Source: Nocardioidaceae bacterium (GTDB lineage Bacteria > Actinomycetota > Actinomycetes > Propionibacteriales > Nocardioidaceae). Taken from it: a stretch of 32,440 bases of DNA. Shown in pieces: positions 6,005 to 13,879 of this stretch. Position 1 is the stretch's first letter. The number at the start of each line of letters is the position of its first letter. The stretch covers positions 1 through 32,440 of the forward strand of contig JABFXA010000199.1 in assembly GCA_013361955.1 (NCBI GenBank). The letters are read 5' to 3'. The notes beneath the pieces were generated by a model. That model worked only from the letters and a program-made list of their open reading frames with translations. It ran no database searches and was not told the DNA's origin. The position numbers and the translations under genes are program-made.

Positions 6005-6361
6005 ATGCGCCTAGCCGTCACCTCGGACGTCGAGCACGGGGTGGGGGTGGTGGTGGCCAGCGGCGAGGTGGACCTGGCGACCGCCCCGTCGCTGCGCCAG
6101 GCGATCAGCGACCACCTCGCCGCGGGGCAGACGCTGCTGCTGCTGGACATGACCGACGTGACCTTCATCGACTCGACCGGGCTCGGCATCCTCGTCGGCG
6201 CGGCCAAGAAGGCGCGCGGCCTCGGCGGCTCGATGCGGCTGGTGTGCGACAACCCGCGGATCCTGCGGCTGCTCACCATCACCGGGCTGGCGCGGGCGCT
6301 GCCGGTGCACCCGACCCGCGCCGAGGCCGTCCTCGACTGGCGCGACGAGGCGGTCGGCTGA
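6005..6361 (+). CDS. STAS-domain anti-sigma factor antagonist
   Basis: The 118-residue protein is again a single STAS domain, with VVASGEVDLATAPSL, the core LLLDMTDVTFIDSTGLGILVGA and an intact DSTG phospho-serine motif. RLVCDNPRILRLLTITGL forms the usual C-terminal helix-strand region. The ATG at 6005 has GGAAGGA about 8 bases upstream, whereas extending to 5918 would add 29 proline-rich residues without homology. It is convergent with the RCK-type potassium channel gene, whose stop is only 7 bases away. Together with the three preceding genes it forms a four-gene STAS series within 2.4 kb. Confidence 0.87.
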   Translation: MRLAVTSDVEHGVGVVVASGEVDLATAPSLRQAISDHLAAGQTLLLLDMTDVTFIDSTGLGILVGAAKKARGLGGSMRLVCDNPRILRLLTITGLARALPVHPTRAEAVLDWRDEAVG

Positions 6362-6368
6362 CGACGCC

Positions 6369-7463
6369 TCAGTCGTCCTCCTCGGTGGTGCTCGTCTCTC
6401 CGTGCGTGCCCGGGCGGGGCGCCCAGGGCAGCTCCTCGGCGGGGCGTACGACGATCAGCCGGTCGCCGCGCACCAGCTGGGTCACCGCGGGGTCGAAGTA
6501 GCGGTGCACCTGGCCGTCGCGGACCACGGCGATGACCTGGTCCGGCAGGGCCTGCGGCTGCTTGCCCACCTCGGGCACCAGCAGGTCGCGCTCGGCCACC
6601 TCGAGCCCCTCGCCGTACGACAGCAGGTCCTCCATCACCTCGCCGAGCGTCGGGCTCAGCGACGAGAGGCCGATCATCCGGCCCACCGCGTCGGACGAGG
6701 TGACCACCGCGTCGGCGCCGCTCTGCCGGACCAGCTGGACGTTGTCGGCCTCGCGGACCGCAGCGACGATGTAGGCGTCCGGGTTGAGTTGCCGGGCGTT
6801 CAGCGTGGAGAGCACCGTCGAGTCGTCGCGGTCGGTGGTGATGATCACCTGCTTCGCGGCGCCGACCCCGGCGCGCCGCAGCACCTCGCGGCGGGTGGCG
6901 TCGCCGGTGACCACCGCGATCCCGTCGGCGTGCGCCTCGCCGAGCGCGGTGCTGCTCGGGTCGACGACGACGATCGACTCCCGGTCGATGCCGTTGCTGA
7001 CCAGGGTCTGCACGGCGCTGCGGCCCTTGGTGCCGTAGCCGACGACGACCACGTGCTCGTCCATCTTCTTCCTCCAGCGGGCGACTCGGAACATCTCGCG
7101 GCCCTGCGTGGCGAGGACCTCGAGGGTGGTGCCGATCAGCAGCACCAGGAAGGCGATGCGCAGCGGCGTGATGATGAACGCGTTGATCAGCCGGCTGTGG
7201 TCCGCGGCGGGGGTGATGTCGCCGTAGCCGGTGGTGCTCAGGGTGACCGTCGTGTAGTAGATCGAGTCGACGAGGCTGACCCGCCCGGTCGGGTCGTTGT
7301 TGTCGTGGTAGCCCGGGCGGTCGAAGTAGACCAGACAGACGGTGAACACCAGGATGCCCGCCGCGAGCAGCACCCGCCGGGTCAGCTCCCACCACGGGGA
7401 CCGGGTGCTCGCCGGGAGCCGGACCCTGCCCCGGGGCTCGCTGTCGATGGTCGCGTCAGGCAC
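6369..7463 (-). CDS. RCK-domain (TrkA-N) potassium channel
   Basis: About 364 residues. After a soluble N-terminus come membrane segment 1 (about 33-50), a pore loop with the filter TTGYGD (about 80-85) and membrane segment 2 (about 95-117). A cytoplasmic RCK domain follows, beginning VVVVGYGTKGRSAV with the dinucleotide-binding GxGxxG, an acidic strand end IVVVDPSS, and a TrkA-C-like end containing DQVIAVVRDGQVHRYFDP and GDRLIVV. This is the MthK-like architecture: potassium efflux or uptake gated by a ligand on the RCK ring. I prefer the GTG at 7463, which has GAGG 8 bases upstream; a GTG at 7472 is the other candidate. It follows the 115-residue membrane-anchored protein by under 20 bases and is probably co-transcribed. 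Confidence 0.87.
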   Translation of the reverse strand: MPDATIDSEPRGRVRLPASTRSPWWELTRRVLLAAGILVFTVCLVYFDRPGYHDNNDPTGRVSLVDSIYYTTVTLSTTGYGDITPAADHSRLINAFIITPLRIAFLVLLIGTTLEVLATQGREMFRVARWRKKMDEHVVVVGYGTKGRSAVQTLVSNGIDRESIVVVDPSSTALGEAHADGIAVVTGDATRREVLRRAGVGAAKQVIITTDRDDSTVLSTLNARQLNPDAYIVAAVREADNVQLVRQSGADAVVTSSDAVGRMIGLSSLSPTLGEVMEDLLSYGEGLEVAERDLLVPEVGKQPQALPDQVIAVVRDGQVHRYFDPAVTQLVRGDRLIVVRPAEELPWAPRPGTHGETSTTEEDD

Positions 7464-7481
7464 GGTGCGCACCTCGGGACG

Positions 7482-7829
7482 TCATCGGACCACGTCGCCG
7501 TAGATCAGGGTGGGCGCCCGGCCGTCGCGCGCCGACCCGCCGCCGGTCATCGACACGAACCGGAACCGGTCGCCCTCGGCCGGGGCGCCGCCTCGGGTCG
7601 CGCGCCGCCAGGTGCCGCACAGCACGCCGTCCTGCACGTGGCCGACCTGGCCCTCGATGCCGTCACCGCCGAGGCAGAGCCGGCCGGTGCCGGCGTCGTA
7701 GCTCTCCACGGTGGCCGTGGTCCGGCTGGTGGTGTCGGGCCCGGCCACCACCCCGACCAGGTAGCCGCCGAGGAGGCAGAACGCGCCGCCGGCGAGTGCG
7801 ACCGGCGTCGGCAGGTTCACGTTTCCCAC
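7482..7829 (-). CDS. Membrane-anchored hypothetical protein
   Basis: The 115-residue product has one N-terminal membrane segment (PVALAGGAFCLLGGYLVGVV), then an extracytoplasmic-type small domain. That domain contains ATVESYDAGTGRLCLGGDG, VGHVQDGVLCGTWRR and GDRFRFVSM; the two cysteines could form a disulfide. I do not recognise a family. The GTG at 7829 sits 7 bases after a TACCTT box (7837-7842, minus strand) with no Shine-Dalgarno, pointing to a leaderless mRNA that would continue into the potassium channel gene only 18 bases downstream. A link to channel function is possible but rests only on this linkage. Confidence 0.7.
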   Translation of the reverse strand: MGNVNLPTPVALAGGAFCLLGGYLVGVVAGPDTTSRTTATVESYDAGTGRLCLGGDGIEGQVGHVQDGVLCGTWRRATRGGAPAEGDRFRFVSMTGGGSARDGRAPTLIYGDVVR

Positions 7830-7851
7830 GCGCCATAAGGTACGGGGCCTG

Positions 7852-8406
7852 CTAGCGCTCCGGACGGAGCCCCACGCAGTCGTGCCGCCAGAACACGTCG
7901 GGGTACACGAGGGCGCCGCTCATCGCGGACTGGTCGTAGCCGGTCAGGGTGGCGACCTGGAACGCCGGCTCGGGGATGCGCACCGAGGGACGGGCGAAGC
8001 CGAGCTGGTCGCCCGGCACGAAGCCGAGTCGCGCGTAGTAGCCGGGGTCGCCCTCCAGGAAGACCAGCGGCTCGTCACGATCCTCGAGCAGCCGCAGCGA
8101 CTCCTGCACGAGCATCGAGCCGATCCCGACCCGCTGCCGCTCGGGGTGCACCGACAGCGGGCTGAGCACCAGCACCTCGACCAGCTTGTGCGGCGCGTCC
8201 AGCCAGGCCCGGGTGTAGCTCACGTGCGCGACGACCCGGTCGCGCTCCTCGGCCACGAACGACAGCCCCAGCCAGGCCACGGACCCGCGCAGGCCGTCGA
8301 GGAGCTCCGGGACCTTCTCGCCGCCGAACGCCGCCGACACCACCCGACGTACGTCGTCGTGGTCGTCGTCGCGCTCCTCACGCACCCGCGCGCTGTGAGA
8401 TGCCAT
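7852..8406 (-). CDS. GNAT-family N-acetyltransferase
   Basis: The 184-residue protein carries the GNAT acetyl-CoA-binding block VHPERQRVGIGSMLVQESL, i.e. the Q/R-x-x-G-x-G/A pattern, after the strand VLVLSPLSV. Preceding it is VAWLGLSFVAEERDRVVAHVSYT, and following it FLEGDPGYYARLGFVPG, which is typical of the YhbS-like subgroup. The acceptor substrate is unknown. The ATG at 8406 is preferred; a GTG three codons upstream is possible. A weak CAGGGT box lies 7 bases before the ATG. It is 15 bases downstream of rsgA on the same strand and is probably also read from the rsgA transcript. Confidence 0.85.
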   Translation of the reverse strand: MASHSARVREERDDDHDDVRRVVSAAFGGEKVPELLDGLRGSVAWLGLSFVAEERDRVVAHVSYTRAWLDAPHKLVEVLVLSPLSVHPERQRVGIGSMLVQESLRLLEDRDEPLVFLEGDPGYYARLGFVPGDQLGFARPSVRIPEPAFQVATLTGYDQSAMSGALVYPDVFWRHDCVGLRPER

Positions 8407-8421
8407 GCCGCCCACCCTGTC

Positions 8422-9465
8422 CTACGGCCGCGAGCGGTGCGCGTCGCGGGTGCGGCGCTTCCACTCCTTGATCCGCTCGGCGCGCAGCCGGGCGTCCTTG
8501 CGCGAGGCGATCCAGCGCAGCTCGCGCTGCAGGTGCTGCCAGCTCTCGAACCGGCGCCAGGTCAGCGACCCGTCGGCGAGGGCCGCGCGCACCGCGCAGT
8601 CTGGCTCGGTGTCGTGCGCGCAGTCGCGGAACCGGCACGTGCCGGCGAGCGCCTCCACGTCGGCGAACGTCTGCGCCACGCCGACCTCGGCGTCGATCAG
8701 TCCGATGCCACGCAAGCCGGGCGTGTCGATCACCGCCCCGCCGCCGGGCAGCGGGACGAGCTCACGGCGGACGGAGGTGTGCCGGCCGCGACCGTCGTCG
8801 CGGATCGTGCGGGTGCTCAGCACGTCGGCGCCGACGAGCGCGTTGGTGAGCGAGGACTTGCCGTGGCCGGAGGCGCCGAGCAGCGCCATCGTGAGCCGGC
8901 CCTCGACCCTGCCGCGCAGTGCGTCGACCCCCTCGCCGGTGCGGGCGCTGACCGTCAGGACGTCGACGCCCGGCGCCGCGTCGGCGACGTCCTCGGCGAA
9001 CAGGTCGGCGTCGTTGACCAGGTCGCACTTGGTGAGCACCACCAGCGGTCGCGCTCCGCTCTCCCAGGCCAGCGCGACGAGCCGCTCGACCTTGGCGAGC
9101 ACCGGCAGCGGGTGCAGGGCGACGACGACAGCGGCCACGTCGAGGTTCGTGCACAGCACCTGCCCGTGGCTGGTCTCCCCCGCGACCGCCCGCACGACCG
9201 CCGTGCGCCGGGGCAGGATGCGCTCGAGCGTGACCCGGTTGTCGGGCCAGTCGCGGAGCACGCACCAGTCCCCCGTGCACGGCCCCTCGGTGGGGTCCTG
9301 CGCCATCCGGCCCAGCAGCCCGCCGCCGATGCTGACCCGCTGCGGCCCGGACTCGGTGAGCACCGAGGCGAGCCCCCGGTCGACGCGCACGACACGGCCG
9401 ACCGTGGCGTCCGACGCCGCGGCCCACCTCGCCATGTCGGGCTCGTAGCCCAGCGACTCCAGCAC
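8422..9465 (-). CDS. rsgA: Ribosome small-subunit biogenesis GTPase RsgA
   Basis: The 347-residue protein is a circularly permuted GTPase of the RsgA/YjeQ family, acting in late 30S maturation. The order of motifs is permuted: an N-terminal OB-fold (about 20-90), then G4 TKCD (145-148), then the P-loop GASGHGKS (197-204), then G3 DTPG (247-250). The C-terminal zinc knuckle follows with C277, C282, H284 and C290 in TCRFRDCAHDTEPDC. The start is set at the GTG at 9465 because the family normally begins with LxxLGW/Y, seen here as LESLGYEPD. A TACATT -10 box ends exactly 6 bases before this GTG with no Shine-Dalgarno, so the message is probably leaderless. An ATG ten codons later would cut off the conserved LGY segment. 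Confidence 0.93.
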   Translation of the reverse strand: MLESLGYEPDMARWAAASDATVGRVVRVDRGLASVLTESGPQRVSIGGGLLGRMAQDPTEGPCTGDWCVLRDWPDNRVTLERILPRRTAVVRAVAGETSHGQVLCTNLDVAAVVVALHPLPVLAKVERLVALAWESGARPLVVLTKCDLVNDADLFAEDVADAAPGVDVLTVSARTGEGVDALRGRVEGRLTMALLGASGHGKSSLTNALVGADVLSTRTIRDDGRGRHTSVRRELVPLPGGGAVIDTPGLRGIGLIDAEVGVAQTFADVEALAGTCRFRDCAHDTEPDCAVRAALADGSLTWRRFESWQHLQRELRWIASRKDARLRAERIKEWKRRTRDAHRSRP

Positions 9466-9471
9466 GTGGGG

Positions 9472-9477
9472 AATGTA
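9472..9477 (-). promoter_or_regulatory. -10 box for leaderless rsgA
   Basis: TACATT on the minus strand, six bases before the GTG. No convincing -35 is visible at the usual distance; TGCACG lies 17 bases upstream. Confidence 0.5.
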
Positions 9478-9508
9478 TGTGGCGGGCGGCCCGGCGTGCA
9501 CGCCGTTT

Positions 9509-10603
9509 TCAGCGCCGGTGCCGTCCGGTGGCCCGCTGGTCGTCGGGATCGGGGTGCTCCCGCTCGTCGCGCGCCTGCAGCACCATCGTCTGGTCACCGG
9601 AGTCCGGGAACCGCTGCTGCTCCTCCTCGTCGCGGCGCAGCCGCGGCAGCAGCGCCTTCATCCGGAGCCGTCGGACCAGCTCCATCCGCGCCCGGGCGGT
9701 CTCCTTCTCAGGCCACACCCGGTCGAAGGCGGCGTTGAGCGCGGCGCCGATGAGCACCGCGATCGAGAGCAGGTACAGCCACAGCAGCACCACGATCGGC
9801 GCGGCGAGCGGGCCGTAGATGGACGTCGAGCCGCCCGCCGTACTGGTCAGGATCCAGCGCAGCAGGTAGGAGCCGAAGATCCACATCGCCATCGTCAGCG
9901 CGGCGCCGGGGACGTTGTAGCGCCACGAGGTCCGCACCGGCACCGACACGTGGTAGAGCGTGGCCAGGAAGCAGATGCACAGCACCACGACGATCGGCCA
10001 GTAGAGCTCGTTGAGCACGTCGAGGTCCGAGGGCACCACCCTGCGCACCAACCCCGGGCCGGCCACCACCAGCGGCAGCGTGACCACGCCGGTGACCAGG
10101 CCGAGCACGTACAGCGAGAACGACAGCACCCGGGTCTTCACGATGCCGCGGTGACCGCCGAGGCCGTACATGATCGTGATGGTGTCGACGAAGACGTTCA
10201 GCGCGCGCGAGCCCGACCAGAGCGCGAGGATGAAGCCGACCGAGATGACGTCGAAGCGGCCGCCCTCGAACACGTCGTTGAGGGTCGGCCGGACGATCGC
10301 GTCGACGGTCTGCGGGGTGAGCGCCCGTGAGCAGATCTCGATGATCGAGGTGCGGACCTGCTCGACCTGCGCCGGGCTGATGCTGTCGAAGACGTAGCCG
10401 ATCGATCCGGCGAGCCCGAACAGCAGCGGCGGCAGGGACAGCAGCGCGAAGAACGCCGCCTCGGCGGCGAGCCCGGTGACCCGGTGGCGGAAGCAGGTGC
10501 CGACCGTCGAGACGACCAGCCGCCAGGTGGTGTCGCGCGCCACCTCCCACCGTGCCGCGAGCGTGCCCGCGGTGGCGGACACGCCCTCGGACTTGACGGC
10601 CAT
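9509..10603 (-). CDS. YihY/BrkB-family inner-membrane protein
   Basis: The 364-residue protein has about six membrane segments and the family signature near the N-terminus, FRHRVTGLAAEAAFFALLSLPPLLFGLAGSIG written here as FRHRVTGLAAEAAFFALLSL then PPLLFGLAG. Later blocks are LALWSGSRALNVFVDTI, PGAALTMAMWIFGSYLLRW and IYGPLAAPIVVLLWLYLLS, all characteristic of YihY/UPF0761 (formerly called ribonuclease BN). The biochemical role is unsettled. The soluble C-terminus is arginine- and acid-rich. The ATG at 10603 lies 7 bases after a TACCGT -10 box that it shares, in overlapping form, with the divergent aidB-like gene; no Shine-Dalgarno is present. It is the first gene of the minus-strand run leading into rsgA. 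Confidence 0.9.
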   Translation of the reverse strand: MAVKSEGVSATAGTLAARWEVARDTTWRLVVSTVGTCFRHRVTGLAAEAAFFALLSLPPLLFGLAGSIGYVFDSISPAQVEQVRTSIIEICSRALTPQTVDAIVRPTLNDVFEGGRFDVISVGFILALWSGSRALNVFVDTITIMYGLGGHRGIVKTRVLSFSLYVLGLVTGVVTLPLVVAGPGLVRRVVPSDLDVLNELYWPIVVVLCICFLATLYHVSVPVRTSWRYNVPGAALTMAMWIFGSYLLRWILTSTAGGSTSIYGPLAAPIVVLLWLYLLSIAVLIGAALNAAFDRVWPEKETARARMELVRRLRMKALLPRLRRDEEEQQRFPDSGDQTMVLQARDEREHPDPDDQRATGRHRR

Positions 10604-10609
10604 GCCCTC

Positions 10610-10616
10610 TACGGTA
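10610..10616. promoter_or_regulatory. Overlapping back-to-back -10 boxes for divergent leaderless genes
   Basis: The 7-bp sequence TACGGTA reads as a -10 box on both strands: TACGGT (10610-10615) on plus and TACCGT (10616-10611) on minus. The plus ATG (10622) starts 6 bases after its box and the minus ATG (10603) starts 7 bases after its box. Only 18 bp separate the two start codons, leaving no room for either Shine-Dalgarno or untranslated leader. -35 elements are weak on both sides. Confidence 0.6.
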
Positions 10617-10621
10617 TCGAC

Positions 10622-12262
10622 ATGGACGCTGACAACCGGGCATCCACGAACCAGGCCCCGCCGCTCGTCGACCACAACACCGTCACCTCCGACCTCGCGC
10701 TGGTCGAGGCGCTCGAGCGGCACGGCGCGCCTGGTGCCGTCGACGCGCTGAGCCCGCTCGGTGCGTTGGCGAGCTCCGCCGAGGCCCGCGAGCACGGGCT
10801 CCTCGCGAACCGGCACGAGCCCGAGCTGACGGCGTACGACCGCTACGGGAACCGGGTCGACGAGGTGCGCTTCCACCCGTCGTGGCACTGGCTGATGGAG
10901 CGCGCCGTCGGGTTCGGCCTTCAGGCGGCGCCGTGGACCTCCGACGCGCCCGACGCGCACCTGCGCCGCGCCGCGGGCTTCTTCGCGTGGTCGCAGACCG
11001 AGCCCGGGCACGGCTGCCCGGTGTCGATGACGTACGCCGCGGTGCCGGCGCTGCGCGTCGACGACGCCGTCGCGAAGGAGTGGACGCCGCGGCTCGCCGC
11101 CACGACATACGACTTCGGGCTGCGGCCGGTCGCCGACAAGGCCGGCGCCCTGGCCGGCATGGGGATGACCGAGAAGCAGGGCGGCTCCGACGTACGCGCC
11201 AACGTGACGACCGCGACGCCGACGTCGGTGGAGGGCGAGTACACCCTCGACGGGCACAAGTGGTTCACCTCCGCGCCGATGAACGACGTGTTCCTGGTGC
11301 TCGCACAGACCGGGCCCGGGGTGACCTGCTTCCTGGTGCCGCGGGTGCTGCCCGACGGCAGCCGCAACCCGCTCGACGTGGTGCGGCTGAAGGACAAGCT
11401 CGGCAACCGCTCGAACGCCTCGTCCGAGCTGGAGTTCCGCGGCACCTGGGCGCAGCGGCTCGGCGACGAGGGGCGCGGCGTCCGCACCATCATCGAGATG
11501 GTCGCCGCCACCCGGCTCGACTGCGTGCTCGGGTCGGCGTCGCTGATGCGGCGCGCGCTCGCCGAGGCGTCGTGGCACGTCGCGCACCGGTCGGCGTTCG
11601 GCCGGCTGCTGGCCGACAAGCCGCTGATGCAGAACGTGGTCGCAGACCTGGCCGTCGAGTCCGAGGCCGCGACCGCGCTGGCGATGCGGCTCGCGTCGGC
11701 CGTCGACGCCGCGCACGACCCGCACGAGGCGGCGCTGCGCCGGATCGCGCTGCCGCTCGCGAAGTACTGGGTCTGCAAGCGCACCCCGATGATGGTCGGC
11801 GAGGCGCTGGAGTGCCTGGGCGGCAACGGCTACGTCGAGGAGTCCGGGATGCCGCTGCTGTTCCGGGAGTCGCCGCTGAACTCCATCTGGGAGGGCTCCG
11901 GCAACGTCAACGCGCTCGACGTGCTCCGCGCGCTGTCCCGCGAGCCGGAGGCCTTGGAGGCCTGGATCGTCGAGGTCGGCAAGGCCAGCGGCGAGGACCC
12001 GCGGCTCGACCGGGCGATCCAGGGCGTGCTGGAGTCGCTCGCCGACACCTCCACCCTCGAGGTCGGCGCGCGCCGGCTGGCCGGCCGGATGGCCGCCTGC
12101 CTGCAGGGCGCGCTGCTGGTCCGGCACGCCCCCGCAGCCGTCGCCGACGCGTTCTGCGCGACCCGCCTCGGCACGGAGTACGGCGGCACCCTCGGCACCC
12201 TCCCCTCCGGCACCGACCTGCCGTCCATCGTCGCCCGGACCACCCCCCTCGCTGCCCGCTGA
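10622..12262 (+). CDS. aidB: AidB-like acyl-CoA dehydrogenase
   Basis: The 546-residue flavoprotein follows the AidB branch of the acyl-CoA dehydrogenases. The AidB-type N-terminus NQAPPLVDHNTVTSDLAL and the longer than usual length (about 540 against about 390) separate it from ordinary fatty-acid dehydrogenases. FAD-binding blocks are GMGMTEKQGGSDVR and HKWFTSAPMNDVFLVLAQ, and the C-terminal IWEGSGNVNALDVLR holds the glutamate at the catalytic-base position. In E. coli AidB is induced in the adaptive response to alkylation; whether this one shares that role or is an isovaleryl-CoA-type dehydrogenase is not resolved. The ATG at 10622 is leaderless-type. A stem-loop overlapping both stops separates it from convergent glyA. 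Confidence 0.9.
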   Translation: MDADNRASTNQAPPLVDHNTVTSDLALVEALERHGAPGAVDALSPLGALASSAEAREHGLLANRHEPELTAYDRYGNRVDEVRFHPSWHWLMERAVGFGLQAAPWTSDAPDAHLRRAAGFFAWSQTEPGHGCPVSMTYAAVPALRVDDAVAKEWTPRLAATTYDFGLRPVADKAGALAGMGMTEKQGGSDVRANVTTATPTSVEGEYTLDGHKWFTSAPMNDVFLVLAQTGPGVTCFLVPRVLPDGSRNPLDVVRLKDKLGNRSNASSELEFRGTWAQRLGDEGRGVRTIIEMVAATRLDCVLGSASLMRRALAEASWHVAHRSAFGRLLADKPLMQNVVADLAVESEAATALAMRLASAVDAAHDPHEAALRRIALPLAKYWVCKRTPMMVGEALECLGGNGYVEESGMPLLFRESPLNSIWEGSGNVNALDVLRALSREPEALEAWIVEVGKASGEDPRLDRAIQGVLESLADTSTLEVGARRLAGRMAACLQGALLVRHAPAAVADAFCATRLGTEYGGTLGTLPSGTDLPSIVARTTPLAAR

Positions 12263-12296
12263 GCACCCGACTACGCCGGTGGCGGGGTTGCTCAGC
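12258..12296. terminator. Bidirectional terminator between aidB-like gene and glyA
   Basis: GCTGAGCA (12258-12265) pairs with TGCTCAGC (12289-12296). The two arms contain the stop codons of the two convergent genes, so one hairpin can end both transcripts. There is no T run. Confidence 0.5.
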
Positions 12297-13749
12297 TGAG
12301 CTCGAGGCCGGGGTAGAGCGGGTGGCGGCCGAGCAGCTCGGCGGAGGCGGCGCGGGTGCGGTCGGCGACGCCGTCGGCCAGCGTGTACGTCGCCTTGGAC
12401 GGCGCGCCCGCCTTGGTGGTGCCGGGGGTGGTGTTGCGCAGCACGTCGACGACCAGCTCGGCGACCGTGTCGAACTCGTCGTGGCCGAAGCCGCGGGTGG
12501 TCAGTGCTGGGGTGCCGAAGCGGATGCCCGAGGTGTACCAGGCGCCGTTGGGGTCGGCCGGCACGGAGTTGCGGTTGGTGACCACGCCGGCCTCGAGCAG
12601 CGCGCCCTCGGCCTGCCGGCCGGTGAGCCCGAACCCGGACACGTCGAGCAGCACGATGTGGTTGTCGGTGCCGCCGGTGACGAGCTTCGCGTCGCGCGAC
12701 AGGAACCCGTCGGCCAGGGACTTCGCGTTCGCCGCGATCCGCTGCGCGTAGTCCTGGAACGCCGGCTGCCGGGCCTCGGCCAGCGCCACCGCCTTGGCGG
12801 CCATGATGTGCGAGAGCGGGCCGCCGAGGACCATCGGGCAGCCGCGGTCGACGGAGCCGGCGTACTCCTCGGTGGCCAGCACCAGGCCGCCGCGCGGGCC
12901 GCGCAGCGACTTGTGGGTGGTGGTCGTGGTGACGTGCGCGTGCGGGACCGGGTCCTCGTCGCCGGTGAACACCTTGCCCGCGACCAGGCCGGCGAAGTGC
13001 GCCATGTCGACCATCAGGGTGGCGCCGACCTCGTCGGCGATCTCGCGCATCTTGGCGAAGTTCACCCGGCGCGGGTACGCCGAGTAGCCGGCGATCAGCA
13101 CCAGCGGCTTGAACTCCCGCGCGGCCGCGGCGACCCGGTCGTAGTCGAGCAGCCCGGTCTCGGGGTCCGTGCCGTAGGAGCGCTGGTGGAACATCTTGCC
13201 GCTGATGTTCGGCCGGAAGCCGTGCGTGAGGTGGCCGCCGGCGTCGAGCGACATGCCCAGCATCCGCTGGTTGCCGAGCTCGTGGCGCAGCGCCTCCCAG
13301 TCGGCCTCGGAGAGGTCGTTGACGTTCTTCGCCTGGTGCTTCTCGAGCGCCGGCGACTCGACGCGGTGCGCCAGGATCGACCAGAACGCGACCAGGTTCG
13401 CGTCGATGCCGGAGTGCGGCTGGGCGTAGGCGTACGGCGCCCCGAACAGCTCGCGCGCGTGCTCGGCGGCGAGCGCCTCGACGGTGTCGACGTTCTGGCA
13501 GCCGGCGTAGAAGCGGTGCCCGACGGTGCCCTCGGCGTACTTGTCGCTGAACCAGGTGCCCATCGTGAGCAGCACGGCCGGCGAGGCGTAGTTCTCGCTG
13601 GCGATCAGCTTCAGGGACGCGCGCTGGTCGCGGAGCTCGGCGCGTGTGGCTTCCGCCACACGAGGCTCCACCGCGCCGATCACCTCCAGCGCGGCGTCGT
13701 AGGCGGCGCTGGCCGTCTTCGCGAGGTTCTCAGGCGTGGGCTCCGTCAT
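12292..13749 (-). CDS. glyA: Serine hydroxymethyltransferase
   Basis: The 485-residue PLP enzyme interconverts serine and glycine with tetrahydrofolate, supplying one-carbon units. Clear family landmarks are [49 protein letters not shown], the PLP lysine in [15 protein letters not shown] and the C-terminal [15 protein letters not shown]. The protein is about 60 residues longer than E. coli GlyA. The extra part is mainly a charged segment after the SILAH helix, containing [20 protein letters not shown] and [20 protein letters not shown]; similar long forms exist in some actinobacteria. The ATG at 13749 stands 7 bases behind a TACGCT -10 box with no Shine-Dalgarno, so a leaderless message is likely. 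Confidence 0.95.
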   Translation of the reverse strand: MTEPTPENLAKTASAAYDAALEVIGAVEPRVAEATRAELRDQRASLKLIASENYASPAVLLTMGTWFSDKYAEGTVGHRFYAGCQNVDTVEALAAEHARELFGAPYAYAQPHSGIDANLVAFWSILAHRVESPALEKHQAKNVNDLSEADWEALRHELGNQRMLGMSLDAGGHLTHGFRPNISGKMFHQRSYGTDPETGLLDYDRVAAAAREFKPLVLIAGYSAYPRRVNFAKMREIADEVGATLMVDMAHFAGLVAGKVFTGDEDPVPHAHVTTTTTHKSLRGPRGGLVLATEEYAGSVDRGCPMVLGGPLSHIMAAKAVALAEARQPAFQDYAQRIAANAKSLADGFLSRDAKLVTGGTDNHIVLLDVSGFGLTGRQAEGALLEAGVVTNRNSVPADPNGAWYTSGIRFGTPALTTRGFGHDEFDTVAELVVDVLRNTTPGTTKAGAPSKATYTLADGVADRTRAASAELLGRHPLYPGLELS

Positions 13750-13756
13750 GGCGGCC

Positions 13757-13762
13757 AGCGTA
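13757..13762 (-). promoter_or_regulatory. -10 box for leaderless glyA
   Basis: TACGCT on the minus strand ends 7 bases before the glyA ATG. No Shine-Dalgarno is present between it and the start. Confidence 0.45.
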
Positions 13763-13806
13763 GGGCCCGGGTCGGGGGCCGCGACAGGCATGGCCGCGTG
13801 TACCAA

Positions 13807-13836
13807 ATGACGGACACTCGTCTCACATCATAAGAT
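13807..13836 (+). promoter_or_regulatory. Promoter of the sulfur-assimilation operon
   Basis: ATGACG (13807-13812) and TAAGAT (13831-13836) form a -35/-10 pair with an 18-base spacer, predicting a start near 13843. A 7-bp inverted repeat, GTCTCAC (13820-13826) and GTGAGAC (13865-13871), brackets the -10 box and start site and is a candidate regulator-binding or looping site. The patch is notably AT-rich. Confidence 0.6.
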
Positions 13837-13879
13837 CTGGGTTTGTGGGGCGGCCGTCCGAGACGTGAGACTTGCGGCC

